64,000 nucleotides of DNA, from NCBI GenBank assembly GCA_963786225.1, contig CAWAYQ010000027.1, forward strand, positions 22,032 through 86,031, in the 5' to 3' direction. Position numbers and translations under genes: made by a program. This document shows positions 1-9,569 of the stretch, piece after piece. The notes beneath the pieces are model-generated. The model saw only the letters and a program-made list of their open reading frames with translations, had not been told where the DNA came from and searched no databases. This DNA is from Flaviflagellibacter sp963786225 (GTDB taxonomy: Bacteria > Pseudomonadota > Alphaproteobacteria > Rhizobiales > Methylopilaceae). Positions within the stretch are counted from its first letter, which is position 1. Every line of letters begins with the position of its first letter.

Positions 1-15
1 ATCTCGATATTGGCA

Positions 16-48
16 GGACGGCCGCCTTTCACAGCGGCCGTCCTTTTT
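16..48 (+). terminator. intrinsic terminator of an off-window + strand gene
   Basis: A perfect 10-bp inverted repeat (GGACGGCCGC at 16-25, GCGGCCGTCC at 34-43) with an 8-nt loop is followed by five T on the + strand. It should end a transcript entering from the left edge. The first annotated gene here converges on it from the other strand and has no matching T-tract of its own. Confidence 0.75.
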
Positions 49-68
49 AGTCACCGCAGCCGTTATCT

Positions 69-1085
69 TCAGCGGAAGATGTCGTTGAAACGTTCCTTGA
101 CCTCAGCCGAGCTTTTTTCGATCGCGCCATAGTCGACCGGCAAAATCTTCAGCTCCGAAATTTTCGGGCTGTCTTTGGGCGGCGCGATGTCGGTGCGCGC
201 AGCGTAGCCGCCATCCTTCGGAAAGATATTCTGTGCTTCGTCGCTCAGCATGAAATCGGCGAACACTTTTGCGGCTTCCGGATTGGGGCTGCCCTTTACC
301 ACCGCTGTCGGCGACGGGATGACGTAGGTGCCGTCCGCCGGATAGATCGTCGTTATGTTGTGACCCTCCATCCTGTCCTGCGCGGCGTAGCTGTCGAGCG
401 CACCCACAGCTATGGGCCGCTCACCGCGCTTGATATTGTCCGAAACCTGCTGATTGCCTTGAACGACCATCACATCGTTCTGGTCGAGCTTCTCGTAATA
501 CTCCCAGCCGAGATTTTTGGCATTGGTGGCAACCACGCTCAACTGCAGCGAGGTAAAGGACGGATCGGTCATCACCATCTTGCCCTTGTATTTGGCATTG
601 GTGAGATCGCTCCAGGTCTTCGGGCGGTCCGCTTCCGCGATCATGTCCGAGCGCAGATAGACCGTAATGACGTTAAGCCTCTGGCCGACCCAGCTGCCAT
701 TCGGATGCTTCGCCTCGCCCGGCACCTTGTCGAAATTCTTCGGCTTGAACGGGACGAAAATTCCCTGTTCGGCGAGCGAATTCGATGCCGCCGGATCCGA
801 CGTCGTCAGCACGTCCGCCGCAATTTGATTGGCCGACTGCTCCTGCATGAAACGCCGCAGGATCGCTGACCCGCCGGACCGGAAGAGTTCCACCTTGATG
901 CCGGTCTGCTTTTCGAAGGCCTGCGTGATCTGGTTGGCCTGATCGATCGGCGTCGACGTGTACCAGACGACCTTCCCCTCGGCCTTCGCCTTGGCAAGAT
1001 CGGTGGCATCCTGCGCGTGGGCGCCGGCGGCGAATGTGATACCGAGCATCAGGGCGGTGAGGCCCGTTCTGAAGTTTCCGCTCAT
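69..1085 (-). CDS. ABC transporter substrate-binding protein, Fe3+/AEP-type family
   Basis: A 338-residue periplasmic binding protein. The N-terminus (MSGNFRTGLTALMLG...AGAHAQ) is a Sec signal peptide with an Ala-x-Ala cleavage site near residue 23. The mature part starts with the EGKVVWYTS strand typical of the iron(III)/2-aminoethylphosphonate binding family. The start at 1085 is chosen because GGAGGAG lies just upstream and the signal peptide begins there; the reading frame stays open further upstream but that part is not protein-like. It is the last gene of a run with a dual-domain permease, an ATPase and two hydrolases, so the ligand is more likely an organic acid or phosphonate-like anion than iron. 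The substrate cannot be read from sequence. Confidence 0.88.
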   Translation of the reverse strand: MSGNFRTGLTALMLGITFAAGAHAQDATDLAKAKAEGKVVWYTSTPIDQANQITQAFEKQTGIKVELFRSGGSAILRRFMQEQSANQIAADVLTTSDPAASNSLAEQGIFVPFKPKNFDKVPGEAKHPNGSWVGQRLNVITVYLRSDMIAEADRPKTWSDLTNAKYKGKMVMTDPSFTSLQLSVVATNAKNLGWEYYEKLDQNDVMVVQGNQQVSDNIKRGERPIAVGALDSYAAQDRMEGHNITTIYPADGTYVIPSPTAVVKGSPNPEAAKVFADFMLSDEAQNIFPKDGGYAARTDIAPPKDSPKISELKILPVDYGAIEKSSAEVKERFNDIFR

Positions 1086-1131
1086 TGTCTCCTCCTGTTG
1101 TTGTGTCTTCTTGACGTTCTTATGCATTGGC

Positions 1132-2049
1132 CTATCCGCGATAGACGGGGTCCGGCTGGGTGAAGAAGCTGTGCAGGATGTGGTAGACCAGCATGTAGTT
1201 TTTCTGCTGGAACGAAGCGTGCGAGATGCCGGGCATGACCGCGAACTGCTTGTCCGCGTTCGGCAGCTCGTCGAAGAAGTTGAGCAGGTCGCCGAACCCG
1301 GCGATGCCGTCATATTCGCCGCGCATGATGATCGTCGGCACGGTGATCTTTGCGGGATCCGTCACCGGCAGCTTCGAGCACATGTCGATATAGGTTCCGT
1401 TCGGCATGGAATCGTCGAGCGCGAGAATGGCGTCCGCAAAGGCATCGACGACTTTGTCTTCGGCCGCGCCCGAATGGTCGCGATTGAAGATCGAGTGCAC
1501 GAAAGCGCGGTCGATCGGACGGCGCTCGCCCTCGCGGAAATTCGGCAGGCGTTTGCGCCGCTCGACCAGAGTCGGGCTGCCTTCGCCGGTCCATACGAAT
1601 GCATCGAGCGCGAGCCGCCGCACCATATCGGGATGTTTCTCGGTGAAAGCCGCTGCGCGCAGGGCGCCCGAGGAAATGCCGTAGACGAAGAACTGCTCGG
1701 TTCCGCGCTCCTTCCGAATGAACGCGGCGGCAGCGGCGGCATCTTCGCCACCTTCGGCGATCGTCGCCCTCGTGCCCGGAGGCTTCGCCGAACGGCCATA
1801 GCCGCGGCAATCGAAGCACCAGGTATCGAAGCCGCGTTCGGCGAACCAGTCCATGGCGGACGATGACGGGCGATCCGGAACCTGGAGATCGAAGGTCGGC
1901 TGGGACGCCATCGACGAGCCGTGGACGAAAAGCACCGTGCCCTGGCTGTTTCCTTCCGGAGCAGCCTTCTCCCAGAGGAAGAGGTCTCCGCCACCGCTCG
2001 TCGACCAGTGTTCGCGACCCTGGATTTCCTTGCCTGCCGATTTCCGCAT
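1132..2049 (-). CDS. alpha/beta-fold hydrolase
   Basis: A 305-residue cytoplasmic hydrolase with the oxyanion strand VLFVHGSS near residues 39-46 and the nucleophile elbow GISSG (Ser126 in GxSxG). The catalytic His is probably in GISHASF near the C-terminus. The start at 2049 has AGGAGAGG upstream. It sits between the ATPase and binding-protein genes of an importer. This position suggests that it hydrolyses the imported compound, probably an ester, lactone or C-C bond of a diketone. The last option would fit the fumarylacetoacetase-family gene at the head of the operon. The exact reaction is not determinable. Confidence 0.85.
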   Translation of the reverse strand: MRKSAGKEIQGREHWSTSGGGDLFLWEKAAPEGNSQGTVLFVHGSSMASQPTFDLQVPDRPSSSAMDWFAERGFDTWCFDCRGYGRSAKPPGTRATIAEGGEDAAAAAAFIRKERGTEQFFVYGISSGALRAAAFTEKHPDMVRRLALDAFVWTGEGSPTLVERRKRLPNFREGERRPIDRAFVHSIFNRDHSGAAEDKVVDAFADAILALDDSMPNGTYIDMCSKLPVTDPAKITVPTIIMRGEYDGIAGFGDLLNFFDELPNADKQFAVMPGISHASFQQKNYMLVYHILHSFFTQPDPVYRG

Positions 2050-2071
2050 GAACCCTCTCCTGCGCCGCGCC

Positions 2072-3166
2072 TCAGGCGCGGCCATTTCCTGGAAACACGC
2101 TGCATTCACGGGCGTCGATCTCCGCAAAGACAGCCTCTCCGACGTCAAACTTTTCTCCTGGATGGGTCTGTACGCGGAGCGTCGTTCCGCCGACGATATC
2201 GACCCAGTACTCCATGAAATTGCCGAGGAAGGTGCGTTCCCGCACCGTGCCCGGTAGCGCCTCTCCACCTTCGCGGGCACGCCGGAGCCGGATGTCCTCC
2301 GGCCTGACCGCAACATCGATCGGCGCCCCGGCCGCAGTGCCGGGCGGAATGGCGACCGGCAGCCTGGTCTCTCCGATCGCGGCTCCGAGCTGCGAGCCGC
2401 CGGACATTGTGCGCGCTTCGCACGACAGAAAATTCACGATGCCCATGAAGTCGGCGACGATCTTGTTGGACGGCCTGCGATAGACCTCTTCGGGAGAGCC
2501 GTATTGCTGCAGGCGCCCGCCATGCATCACGGCTATCTGGTCGGAGAGTTCGAGGGCTTCGCCCTGGTCGTGCGTGACGTAGACGAAGGTGATCCCCGTA
2601 CGCCGCTGAAGTTGTTTCAGTTCGACACGCATGCGTTCACGCAGTTTGGCGTCGAGATTCGACAGCGGTTCGTCGAGCAGGAGAATTCCGGGTTCGACGA
2701 CAAGGCTGCGCGCGAGGGCGACGCGCTGCTGCTGCCCACCGGACAATTCGCTGGGAAAGCGGTTTCCCAGGCCATCGAGGTTGACGAGCGCGAGCGCGTC
2801 CTCGACCCGCTTCTTCGCATCGGCGGCGGAAACCTTTCGCAGCTTGAGGCCGAAGACGACGTTCTCGAACACCGTCTTGTGCGGCCATACGGCATAGTTC
2901 TGGAAGACCATGCCCATGCCGCGCTGATCGGGCGAGGCAACGTCGGTTGTGGACGACACGACGCGGTCACCGACGCGTATCGTGCCCTTGTCCGGTTTGA
3001 GATAGCCGGCAATCAGCCTCAACGTCGTGGTCTTCCCGCATCCACTGGGACCCAGAAGCGTCACGAACTGATTGTCCTTGATATCGAGGTCGAGACTTTC
3101 GACCGCGGCTCCGGTGCCTTCGCCGCCATACGATTTCGACAGACCGGAAATCTGGATGCCCGCCAT
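2072..3166 (-). CDS. ABC transporter ATP-binding protein, FbpC/PotA type
   Basis: A 364-residue ATPase: Walker A GPSGCGKTT at residues 39-47, signature LSGGQQQRVALARSL near 141, Walker B LLLDEPLSNLD, H-loop YVTHDQ, and a C-terminal TOBE-like domain from about residue 240. The start codon overlaps the stop of the permease gene by one base (TGATG), which indicates translational coupling. Together with the 580-residue permease and the binding protein at 69-1085 it forms a complete importer of the Fe3+/spermidine/AEP class. The hydrolase gene follows after 22 bp. Confidence 0.93.
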   Translation of the reverse strand: MAGIQISGLSKSYGGEGTGAAVESLDLDIKDNQFVTLLGPSGCGKTTTLRLIAGYLKPDKGTIRVGDRVVSSTTDVASPDQRGMGMVFQNYAVWPHKTVFENVVFGLKLRKVSAADAKKRVEDALALVNLDGLGNRFPSELSGGQQQRVALARSLVVEPGILLLDEPLSNLDAKLRERMRVELKQLQRRTGITFVYVTHDQGEALELSDQIAVMHGGRLQQYGSPEEVYRRPSNKIVADFMGIVNFLSCEARTMSGGSQLGAAIGETRLPVAIPPGTAAGAPIDVAVRPEDIRLRRAREGGEALPGTVRERTFLGNFMEYWVDIVGGTTLRVQTHPGEKFDVGEAVFAEIDARECSVFPGNGRA

Positions 3167-4908
3167 CAGACCGCTCCTCCTGCGGGTACCTGTGCTCCGC
3201 CCTTCAGGCTCAGCTTGTTGGCGCCGAGCTTCTGCGCGAGCGCGATTGCAACGACGATGATGATCATATTGACAATCGCCAGTGCGGCGACCGGCTCGGT
3301 GTAGCCCGTCTCGTAGAGATTATAGACGGCGACGGCGAGCGTGATGGATTTCGAACTGAAGAGAAGAATCGAGGCGCTGAGTTCCTGCACCACCGGCACG
3401 AAGACGAGCAACCAGCCGGCGAACAGGCCGGGCCTGATCAGCGGCAGGGTTATTTCGCGCAAAGTGTGCCCCCAGGATGCGCCGAGGATCCGCGCACTTT
3501 CTTCAAGAGAGGGATCGATCTGGCGCAGCGACGAGTTCGCGGCCCGGACGCCGAGCGGCACATAGCGGCCGACATAGGCGAGAAGCAGGATCGTGTAAGT
3601 GCCGTAAAGGACGATGTATGGCACCGAAAGCCAGAACTGCAGCAGGGCCACCGCCATGACGATACCGGGCAACCCGAGCGGCACGAGCGACGCATAATCG
3701 AGGAAACGCCGGCCCGGCATTTTCGTGCGCAGGTCGATCCAGCCGATTACGGCGCCCAGCATGACGCAGACCGTCGCGGCCAGTGTGGCAAGCACCAGGC
3801 TGTTGATGATGGCGCGGCGCGTGACGTCGTATTCGAAGAGGATGAACCGGTAATTGGCGAATGTCAGATTCTGCCAGAACGACAGGCCCCATGATTTGCT
3901 GAACGATACCGCGATCAGCGAACCGAACGGCAAGACGATCGCGACGAAGAACACCAGCACGCAGGCGGCAAACAGCACCCAGCGCCAGGCTCCGAGGTCG
4001 ATGAACTGGGGCCGCGCGCCTTTGCCGGCGAGCGTCACATAGGAGCGGCGCGCCAGAAAGGCACGTTGAAGATAAAGCGCGACGATCGTGATCGCCACGA
4101 ACAGCAGCGAGAGCGCCGCTGCCAGCCCATACTGCGGCGGATAGTCGAACAGCGAGTAGATGCGCGTCGGAAGCGTTACGATCCGCCCCGGAAGGCCGAT
4201 GATAGCTTGCGATCCGAACAGAGCGATGGCGTTGACGAAGGCGAGAAGTGTGCCCGAAAGGATCGCGGGGGCGACAAGCGGTCCCGTGATCGTCAATGCG
4301 GTACGCACCTTGCCGGCGCCGAGGATTTCGGCCGCCTCCTCATAGGACGCATCGACCGATTGCAGCGCACTCGATGCGAGCAGATAGACGAACGGGAATG
4401 TGTGCAGCACCGTTACGAAGACGAGGCCGGTCATCGTGAAGATGTTGAAGCCGATACTCGGCATTCCGAGCACGTCCCGAAGCAGGACGTTGATGAGCCC
4501 GGCATTCGGGCTCAGCAGATTGACGAAGGCAATCGAGGTGAGGAAAGGCGGCGCGAGGTAGGAGAGCGTCGCCGTGGCCTGGATCAGCGGTTTGCCCGGT
4601 ACGTTGGTGCGGCTCACCGCCCAGGCGAGCGGCACGCCGATAACCACGCTGAGAAGGCCCACCCACGCGCCGAGAACAAGCGAATTGCCGAGGGCCCTGA
4701 GATAGGAATTCCCGGTGAGGGCCCGCTCGAAATAGGACAAAGTCACGCCGTCCCCGGACCACACGCTCGCGATCAGAAGCGAGAGGACGGGCAGCACGAC
4801 AAGAACGAACAGTGCGACGATCGCGCTTCCAAGCACGATCGTCTCCAACCTGAGCCAGCGTGGCGCAGTTTTGACGCGAGAATAGTCCGCGAGGACCGCG
4901 ACGTTCAT
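3166..4908 (-). CDS. ABC transporter permease, two fused transmembrane domains (FbpB type)
   Basis: A 580-residue inner-membrane protein with two tandem binding-protein-dependent transport domains. The first is at roughly residues 75-280 and the second at 355-565. Each carries an EAA loop (SYEEAAEILGAGKVRTA and SLEESARILGASWGHT). This double-length layout is typical of iron(III) and 2-aminoethylphosphonate importers, where one polypeptide forms the whole pore. ATG at 4908 follows an AGGGGAGGAAGA ribosome-binding site. It is 66 bp downstream of the hydrolase at 4975-5835 and one base overlaps the ATPase gene. Confidence 0.93.
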   Translation of the reverse strand: MNVAVLADYSRVKTAPRWLRLETIVLGSAIVALFVLVVLPVLSLLIASVWSGDGVTLSYFERALTGNSYLRALGNSLVLGAWVGLLSVVIGVPLAWAVSRTNVPGKPLIQATATLSYLAPPFLTSIAFVNLLSPNAGLINVLLRDVLGMPSIGFNIFTMTGLVFVTVLHTFPFVYLLASSALQSVDASYEEAAEILGAGKVRTALTITGPLVAPAILSGTLLAFVNAIALFGSQAIIGLPGRIVTLPTRIYSLFDYPPQYGLAAALSLLFVAITIVALYLQRAFLARRSYVTLAGKGARPQFIDLGAWRWVLFAACVLVFFVAIVLPFGSLIAVSFSKSWGLSFWQNLTFANYRFILFEYDVTRRAIINSLVLATLAATVCVMLGAVIGWIDLRTKMPGRRFLDYASLVPLGLPGIVMAVALLQFWLSVPYIVLYGTYTILLLAYVGRYVPLGVRAANSSLRQIDPSLEESARILGASWGHTLREITLPLIRPGLFAGWLLVFVPVVQELSASILLFSSKSITLAVAVYNLYETGYTEPVAALAIVNMIIIVVAIALAQKLGANKLSLKGGAQVPAGGAV

Positions 4909-4974
4909 TCTTCCTCCCCTATGGCCTGCGCGTATTTTCGCGCTTGCGGCCGTCTGAAACGATCTACATGCCGG

Positions 4975-5835
4975 TCATCCGAACGGATTGCTCAATGTGC
5001 CGAGTCCGGTGATGGACAACGTCACAACGTCTCCGGCCTTCAGGAATCTTGGCGGCTTGAAGCCGATACCGACACCCTGCGGCGTGCCGGTCGCGATGAG
5101 GTCTCCCGGTTCGAGAGTCGTGCCCGCCGAAATCGTTTCGATCAGACCGGGAATGTCGAAGATGAGGTCGTTCGTGTTCGCATCCTGGCGCAACTCGTCA
5201 TTGACCCAGGTCCGCACCTGCAGATTGCCGGCGTCGACCTCGTCTGCCGTGGTAATCCACGGTCCCATCGGGCAGAAGGTATCGAGCGATTTTCCGAGAT
5301 ACCATTGTTTGTGGTTACGCTGCCGGTCACGGGCGGTAACGTCATTGATGATCGTGTAGCCGAAGATGTGATCACGGAAATCTTCGCGGCGGATGTTGCG
5401 CCCGCCCTTGCCGATCACGATCGTCAGTTCGACCTCATAATCGACCATCTCGGTCACACCGGCGTGCAATTCGACACGCGCTCCGGTGCCGACGACGCAG
5501 TTCGACGGCTTGGTGAATACGGCCGGATACTCGTCGATCTCGGACCCCGCCACGGCACCGGCTTCGAAGCCGCTCTGGGCAAATTCCTTGGCGTGCGCGC
5601 GATAATTCTTGCCTACGCAGATCACATTGCGCATGGGGCGCGGAATCGGAGCGAGCAAGCGCACGGCATCGAGGCCGAGCCCATCGCTGCCCGTTTTGAT
5701 GGCAGGCCGAAGCTCGTCAAAACGAGCAATGAGATCAACCATGTCGGCGACATCGATCGGATGCACACGTTTTTCGGCCTCATCGACGAGCCCGACCCGT
5801 TCGCTGCCATCATGTTCGAATGTCGCTAACTTCAT
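4975..5835 (-). CDS. fumarylacetoacetate hydrolase family protein
   Basis: A 286-residue protein with the FAH C-terminal fold. The metal-binding stretch VDYEVELTIVIGKG and the following NDVTARDRQ segment are both present. The family includes acylpyruvases, 2-keto-4-pentenoate hydratases, and ureidoglycolate- or oxaloacetate-acting enzymes, all acting on 2-keto acids with a divalent metal. It is the first gene of the importer operon, divergent from the GntR gene at 5986. It probably processes the imported substrate together with the alpha/beta-hydrolase. The reaction cannot be assigned more closely. Confidence 0.88.
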   Translation of the reverse strand: MKLATFEHDGSERVGLVDEAEKRVHPIDVADMVDLIARFDELRPAIKTGSDGLGLDAVRLLAPIPRPMRNVICVGKNYRAHAKEFAQSGFEAGAVAGSEIDEYPAVFTKPSNCVVGTGARVELHAGVTEMVDYEVELTIVIGKGGRNIRREDFRDHIFGYTIINDVTARDRQRNHKQWYLGKSLDTFCPMGPWITTADEVDAGNLQVRTWVNDELRQDANTNDLIFDIPGLIETISAGTTLEPGDLIATGTPQGVGIGFKPPRFLKAGDVVTLSITGLGTLSNPFG

Positions 5836-5845
5836 GCTTGCCGTC

Positions 5846-5944
5846 CAATTGGTTGACCACTATGTACCATTATTGGAAAGCTGATACGAGTAATTGTCAA
5901 CCGACCGGCAATTGCGGCTTGAATCGCCGTTCAATTGGTTGACC
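5846..5944. promoter_or_regulatory. divergent promoter with repeated GntR operator candidates
   Basis: The 13-mer CAATTGGTTGACC occurs twice in the same orientation (5846-5858 and 5932-5944), each followed by a similar TATG...ATT tract. An inverted GTCAACC core lies at 5896-5902. The TGGT...ACC core resembles FadR-type GntR operators. The region separates the hydrolase/importer operon from the GntR gene, so autoregulation and control of the importer are likely. Confidence 0.6.
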
Positions 5945-5985
5945 TATATGATCATTGGTATGCCATATACCCAGCAGAGGACCCG

Positions 5986-6669
5986 ATGCAGAAACGAGCA
6001 TCAATTGTGAAACCGGTGACGGCCGTGCACGATTTCCTGGTGGAGGCGATGGGATCCGGCTCTTACGGGCCAGGCTCCAGACTGCCGACCGAGCGCGCGC
6101 TTACGCAGCAGCTCGGCGTGTCGCGCAGCGCCGTACGCGATGCTCTGTCCCTACTCGAAGCCCAGCAGCGCGTCGTGCGTGTCATCGGTAGCGGCACCTA
6201 TGTCTCGACCGAAGTGTCGGCCGAGCCCGTGATGCGAAAACCCGGTCGCGATGCCAGTCCGGCCGAGATTATGGCGGCACGCATGATTTTCGAACCGCGT
6301 TTTGCTGTCCTGGTCGTGGCGAACGCCGGCGCGGATGATTTCGAACGAATGTCCGAATGCAATCATCGAGCGGAGGCGAGTGATGACTTCGTGGAGTTCG
6401 AACGCTGGGACGCCGCGCTTCACCAGGCCATCGCCGATGCAACGCACAACAGATTGATCGTGTCGATGTATGGCACGATCACCGCCGCCCGCGATTTTGC
6501 CGAATGGGGTGACCTCAAACGGCGCAGCATCACTGCCGAGCGGCGCGACATCTATCGCACCGAGCACCGGGAAATCGTCGCGGCGTTGCGGGCGCGCGAT
6601 GCGAAACGGGCGGAGGATGCTATCGCGGCTCACCTTGTGCGGGTTCGCGACAATTTGCTCGGTGCATAG
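5986..6669 (+). CDS. GntR family regulator with FCD effector domain
   Basis: A 227-residue regulator. The N-terminal winged helix has the GntR signature (SRLPTERALTQQLGVSRSAV, about residues 29-48) and the wing GSGTYVS. The C-terminal all-helical FCD domain holds metal-ligand-like residues in ERWDAALHQAIADATHN and TEHREIVAALRARD. ATG at 5986 is preceded by AGAGGA. An upstream TTG in frame falls inside an operator repeat and is unlikely to be the start. It is divergent from the importer operon, which it probably represses until its organic-acid ligand binds. Confidence 0.9.
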   Translation: MQKRASIVKPVTAVHDFLVEAMGSGSYGPGSRLPTERALTQQLGVSRSAVRDALSLLEAQQRVVRVIGSGTYVSTEVSAEPVMRKPGRDASPAEIMAARMIFEPRFAVLVVANAGADDFERMSECNHRAEASDDFVEFERWDAALHQAIADATHNRLIVSMYGTITAARDFAEWGDLKRRSITAERRDIYRTEHREIVAALRARDAKRAEDAIAAHLVRVRDNLLGA

Positions 6670-6788
6670 GTTCTGCGGAAGCCGACCGAGTGCCACCTCC
6701 TTTTTATAGCGCTGGGCGTATGGGTGATGGTCTTCCCGGACTGAGCCGCAAGAAAACATCACACTCCGCGGCTGACAAGCTCGGTATA

Positions 6789-8660
6789 CTAGTAAATACC
6801 AATATTGTGTTTCGCGACGAAATGCTCCGGTCCGACCCTCACTAGCGGTTGAACCATCGGTTCATCGTTGACGTGTCGTACCGGGCTGGGAATCTTGTCG
6901 ATCAGCAACGGGCGTTGCTTACGGGCAATTCGCGGGTCCGCTACCGGAACCGCGTCCAGCAGCTTTATTGTATATGGATGTTGCGAGTTCTCAAATATAT
7001 CGCGGCGCGAACCTATTTCTACGATCTGCCCGAGATACATCACCGCAACACGATGAGTCATTCGCTCTACGACGGCCATGTCGTGCGAAATGAAGAGGAT
7101 CGATATTCCGAATTCCTTCTGCAACGTCATCAGAAGATTTATGATTTGCGCCTGGATCGAAACATCCAGCGCGGACACGGATTCATCGGCTATGATCACC
7201 TTGGGATTTAGCGCGAGCGCACGCGCAATGCATATCCTTTGACGCTGGCCGCCCGAGAATTCGTGCGGATATCGATTGGCCATGTTGGGGGAAAGGCCAC
7301 ACCGGTCCATCAGCGTGCGAACCTTTTCTCGAGCCCCGGCGCCTGGGCCGGCGCCATGAATGAGCAGTGGTTCCATGATAGAATATCCAACTGTCATTCG
7401 GGGATTGAGGGACGCGAACGGATCCTGAAAGATGATCTGAATGTTACGGCGGATGGGCTGCATGCCCCTTCGGCTCAGATTGCTGATGTCCTGACCGTTG
7501 AACTCAACACTTCCTTGCGTGCTTTCGATGAGTCGAAGAAGGGTTCGACCGGTCGTCGTTTTCCCGGAGCCGGATTCACCGACAAGCGCCAGGGTCTCGG
7601 CCGGGAACAGATCAAAGCTGACACGTTCGACTGCATGGACGCGCTTGATGGGACGGCCGAATAAGTCGCGCTCAACGACAAACCGGGTCGTTAGATCTCG
7701 TACTTTGAGTATCGGTTCCGATTGCCTTGGCACAAAGGTCTGCGGGACCGTGCCGATCGGACACGCGCTCTGACGTTCCGGGTCTTCGTCGGCCATTAGC
7801 GCAAATGGTGCGGGCTCGTCGGTTCCCCGCATCGAACCAAGCCTCGGTACGGCTGCGAGAAGAAATTTGGTGTATTTCTCCTTCGGGCTCGCAAAGAGGT
7901 CGCACGCCTCGCCCTCTTCGACCTTCTTTCCTCGACGCATTACAAGAACACGATCCGCGACTTCGGCGACGACGCCCATATCGTGGGTTATGAAAATAAC
8001 CCCCATATTCATTTCTTCTTGCAGATTTCGGATGAGCTGAAGAATTTGCGCTTGAATAGTTACATCAAGGGCAGTTGTCGGCTCATCCGCGATCAGAAGC
8101 TGCGGTTTGCAAGACAATGCCATCGCAATCATCACTCGTTGTCGCATGCCGCCCGAAAGCTGATGCGGGTAGCGGTCGAGAATTGCTGTGGCCTCGGGAA
8201 TACGGACGCGCTCAAGCATCCGGAGCGCCTCGGCCTTCGCGGCCGCGGCATCGAGAGACTGATGATACATCAGTGCCTCTGCGATCTGCATCCCTGCCGT
8301 AAAGCTTGGATTGAGGGACGTCATGGACTCCTGAAAGATCATGGCGATTTCCGCACCGCGTACCTGCTCCAGTGTCTTATCGTCAGCGTCGTTCAGATCA
8401 AGGACCGATCCATTTCGGCGACGCAGTTTCATACGTCCGCCAACGATCCGCCCGCCTCCGAACTCCACGAGCCGCATGAGCGCGAGAGAGGTCACGGACT
8501 TACCCGACCCCGACTCGCCGACGATCGCCAGCGTCTCTCCACGATTTACGTGAAAGGAGAGATCTTGTACGGCATCGATAGTCCGTTCCGCCGTCTTGAA
8601 CCGCACCGACAGATTCGAAACCTGCGCCACGCGATTGGCATCCACTGCGTGTCTCCTCAC
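6789..8660 (-). CDS. fused dipeptide/glutathione-type ABC ATPase (GsiA/DppDF-like)
   Basis: A 623-residue protein with two complete oligopeptide-type ATPase halves. The first has Walker A GESGSGKSV and signature LSGGMRQRV; the second has Walker A GESGSGKTT and signature FSGGQRQRI. Each half carries the OppD/OppF C-terminal extension. The gene starts with GTG at 8660, overlapping the stop of the permease gene (GTGA). Such fused ATPases serve GsiABCD-type glutathione importers. With the two permeases, a family-5 binding protein and a gamma-glutamyltransferase in the same run, a gamma-glutamyl or short-peptide substrate is likely. Confidence 0.92.
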   Translation of the reverse strand: MRRHAVDANRVAQVSNLSVRFKTAERTIDAVQDLSFHVNRGETLAIVGESGSGKSVTSLALMRLVEFGGGRIVGGRMKLRRRNGSVLDLNDADDKTLEQVRGAEIAMIFQESMTSLNPSFTAGMQIAEALMYHQSLDAAAAKAEALRMLERVRIPEATAILDRYPHQLSGGMRQRVMIAMALSCKPQLLIADEPTTALDVTIQAQILQLIRNLQEEMNMGVIFITHDMGVVAEVADRVLVMRRGKKVEEGEACDLFASPKEKYTKFLLAAVPRLGSMRGTDEPAPFALMADEDPERQSACPIGTVPQTFVPRQSEPILKVRDLTTRFVVERDLFGRPIKRVHAVERVSFDLFPAETLALVGESGSGKTTTGRTLLRLIESTQGSVEFNGQDISNLSRRGMQPIRRNIQIIFQDPFASLNPRMTVGYSIMEPLLIHGAGPGAGAREKVRTLMDRCGLSPNMANRYPHEFSGGQRQRICIARALALNPKVIIADESVSALDVSIQAQIINLLMTLQKEFGISILFISHDMAVVERMTHRVAVMYLGQIVEIGSRRDIFENSQHPYTIKLLDAVPVADPRIARKQRPLLIDKIPSPVRHVNDEPMVQPLVRVGPEHFVAKHNIGIY

Positions 8661-9532
8661 ATGTCCTGGCGTGGGTCGAGCGCGTCACGCACTCCGTCGC
8701 CAAGCAAATTAAATCCCAGAACGACCAGAAAAATTGCCAGGCCGGGAAAGATCGACATCCATGGAGCCTGCACCATGAAGCTCTTGCCGGTGTTTAGCAT
8801 TGACCCCCAGGATGGATCGGGGGGCTGAAGTCCGAGGCCAAGGAAGGAAAGGCTCGCTTCGGCGATAATTGCCGTGGCGACGGTGATCGTCGCCTGCACG
8901 ATAAGCGGCGCCATTACATTGGGCAGAACATGCCTCACGATGATGCGGGCATCCGAGGCGCCGAGCGCCCGCGCACTTTGCACGTAGTCCTCGGCGCTCA
9001 CAGTAAGCGCTTGCCCGCGCGTTATGCGCACGAACCGCGGGGCAACGGAGACGCCAATCGCAATCATTGCATTCATCAGACTGGGGCCAAGGAACGCCGT
9101 GAGCGCTATCGCCAGAATGAGAAACGGTATTGCGAGTAGAGCATCGGTGAGCCGCGATATGACGGCATCGATCCAACCGCCGAAGTAACCGGCGAGGAGC
9201 CCGAGCGGCACGCCGATCAGCATAGCTATAGTCACCGAGACGACGCCCGCGAGCATCGAAGCGCGTGCGCCGAACAGCATCCGGCTGAGAATGTCACGGC
9301 CAAGCTCGTCGGTTCCCAGCCACCATGCCCATGAGGGGGCTTGGCGAACCGTCATGAAACTGGTCTGGATCGGGTCGTAGGGCGCAAGAATAGGCGCCAG
9401 CGACGCGAGAACAACGAAGAACGCGACCAGCGCCGCACCGAACATTGCGATGCGATTACGCTGGAACTTGCCCCATATCCTGCTTCTCTGCGTCTCGACC
9501 GTCTCAGTCCCCGTCGCTGCGTGAACCGACAT
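8657..9532 (-). CDS. ABC transporter permease, DppC/GsiD type
   Basis: A 291-residue inner-membrane permease. It has the N-terminal OppC-type segment (first helix at about residues 30-50) followed by the transport domain with the EAA-like loop (QSARALGASDARIIVRHVLP). The C-terminus has FNLLGDGVRDALDPR, a hallmark of DppC/OppC. ATG at 9532 has AGGAGATA upstream. It pairs with the DppB-type permease 37 bp upstream and overlaps the ATPase gene by four bases. Confidence 0.93.
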   Translation of the reverse strand: MSVHAATGTETVETQRSRIWGKFQRNRIAMFGAALVAFFVVLASLAPILAPYDPIQTSFMTVRQAPSWAWWLGTDELGRDILSRMLFGARASMLAGVVSVTIAMLIGVPLGLLAGYFGGWIDAVISRLTDALLAIPFLILAIALTAFLGPSLMNAMIAIGVSVAPRFVRITRGQALTVSAEDYVQSARALGASDARIIVRHVLPNVMAPLIVQATITVATAIIAEASLSFLGLGLQPPDPSWGSMLNTGKSFMVQAPWMSIFPGLAIFLVVLGFNLLGDGVRDALDPRQDM

Positions 9533-9569
9533 GGCGGTATCTCCTAAATAATTTACCGGGACGACCAGT

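Noticed and set aside
4066..5829. A 587-codon open frame antisense to the permease and FAH genes
   Set aside because: It spans two real genes on the other strand and is rich in Arg, Asp and Glu, without a recognisable fold.
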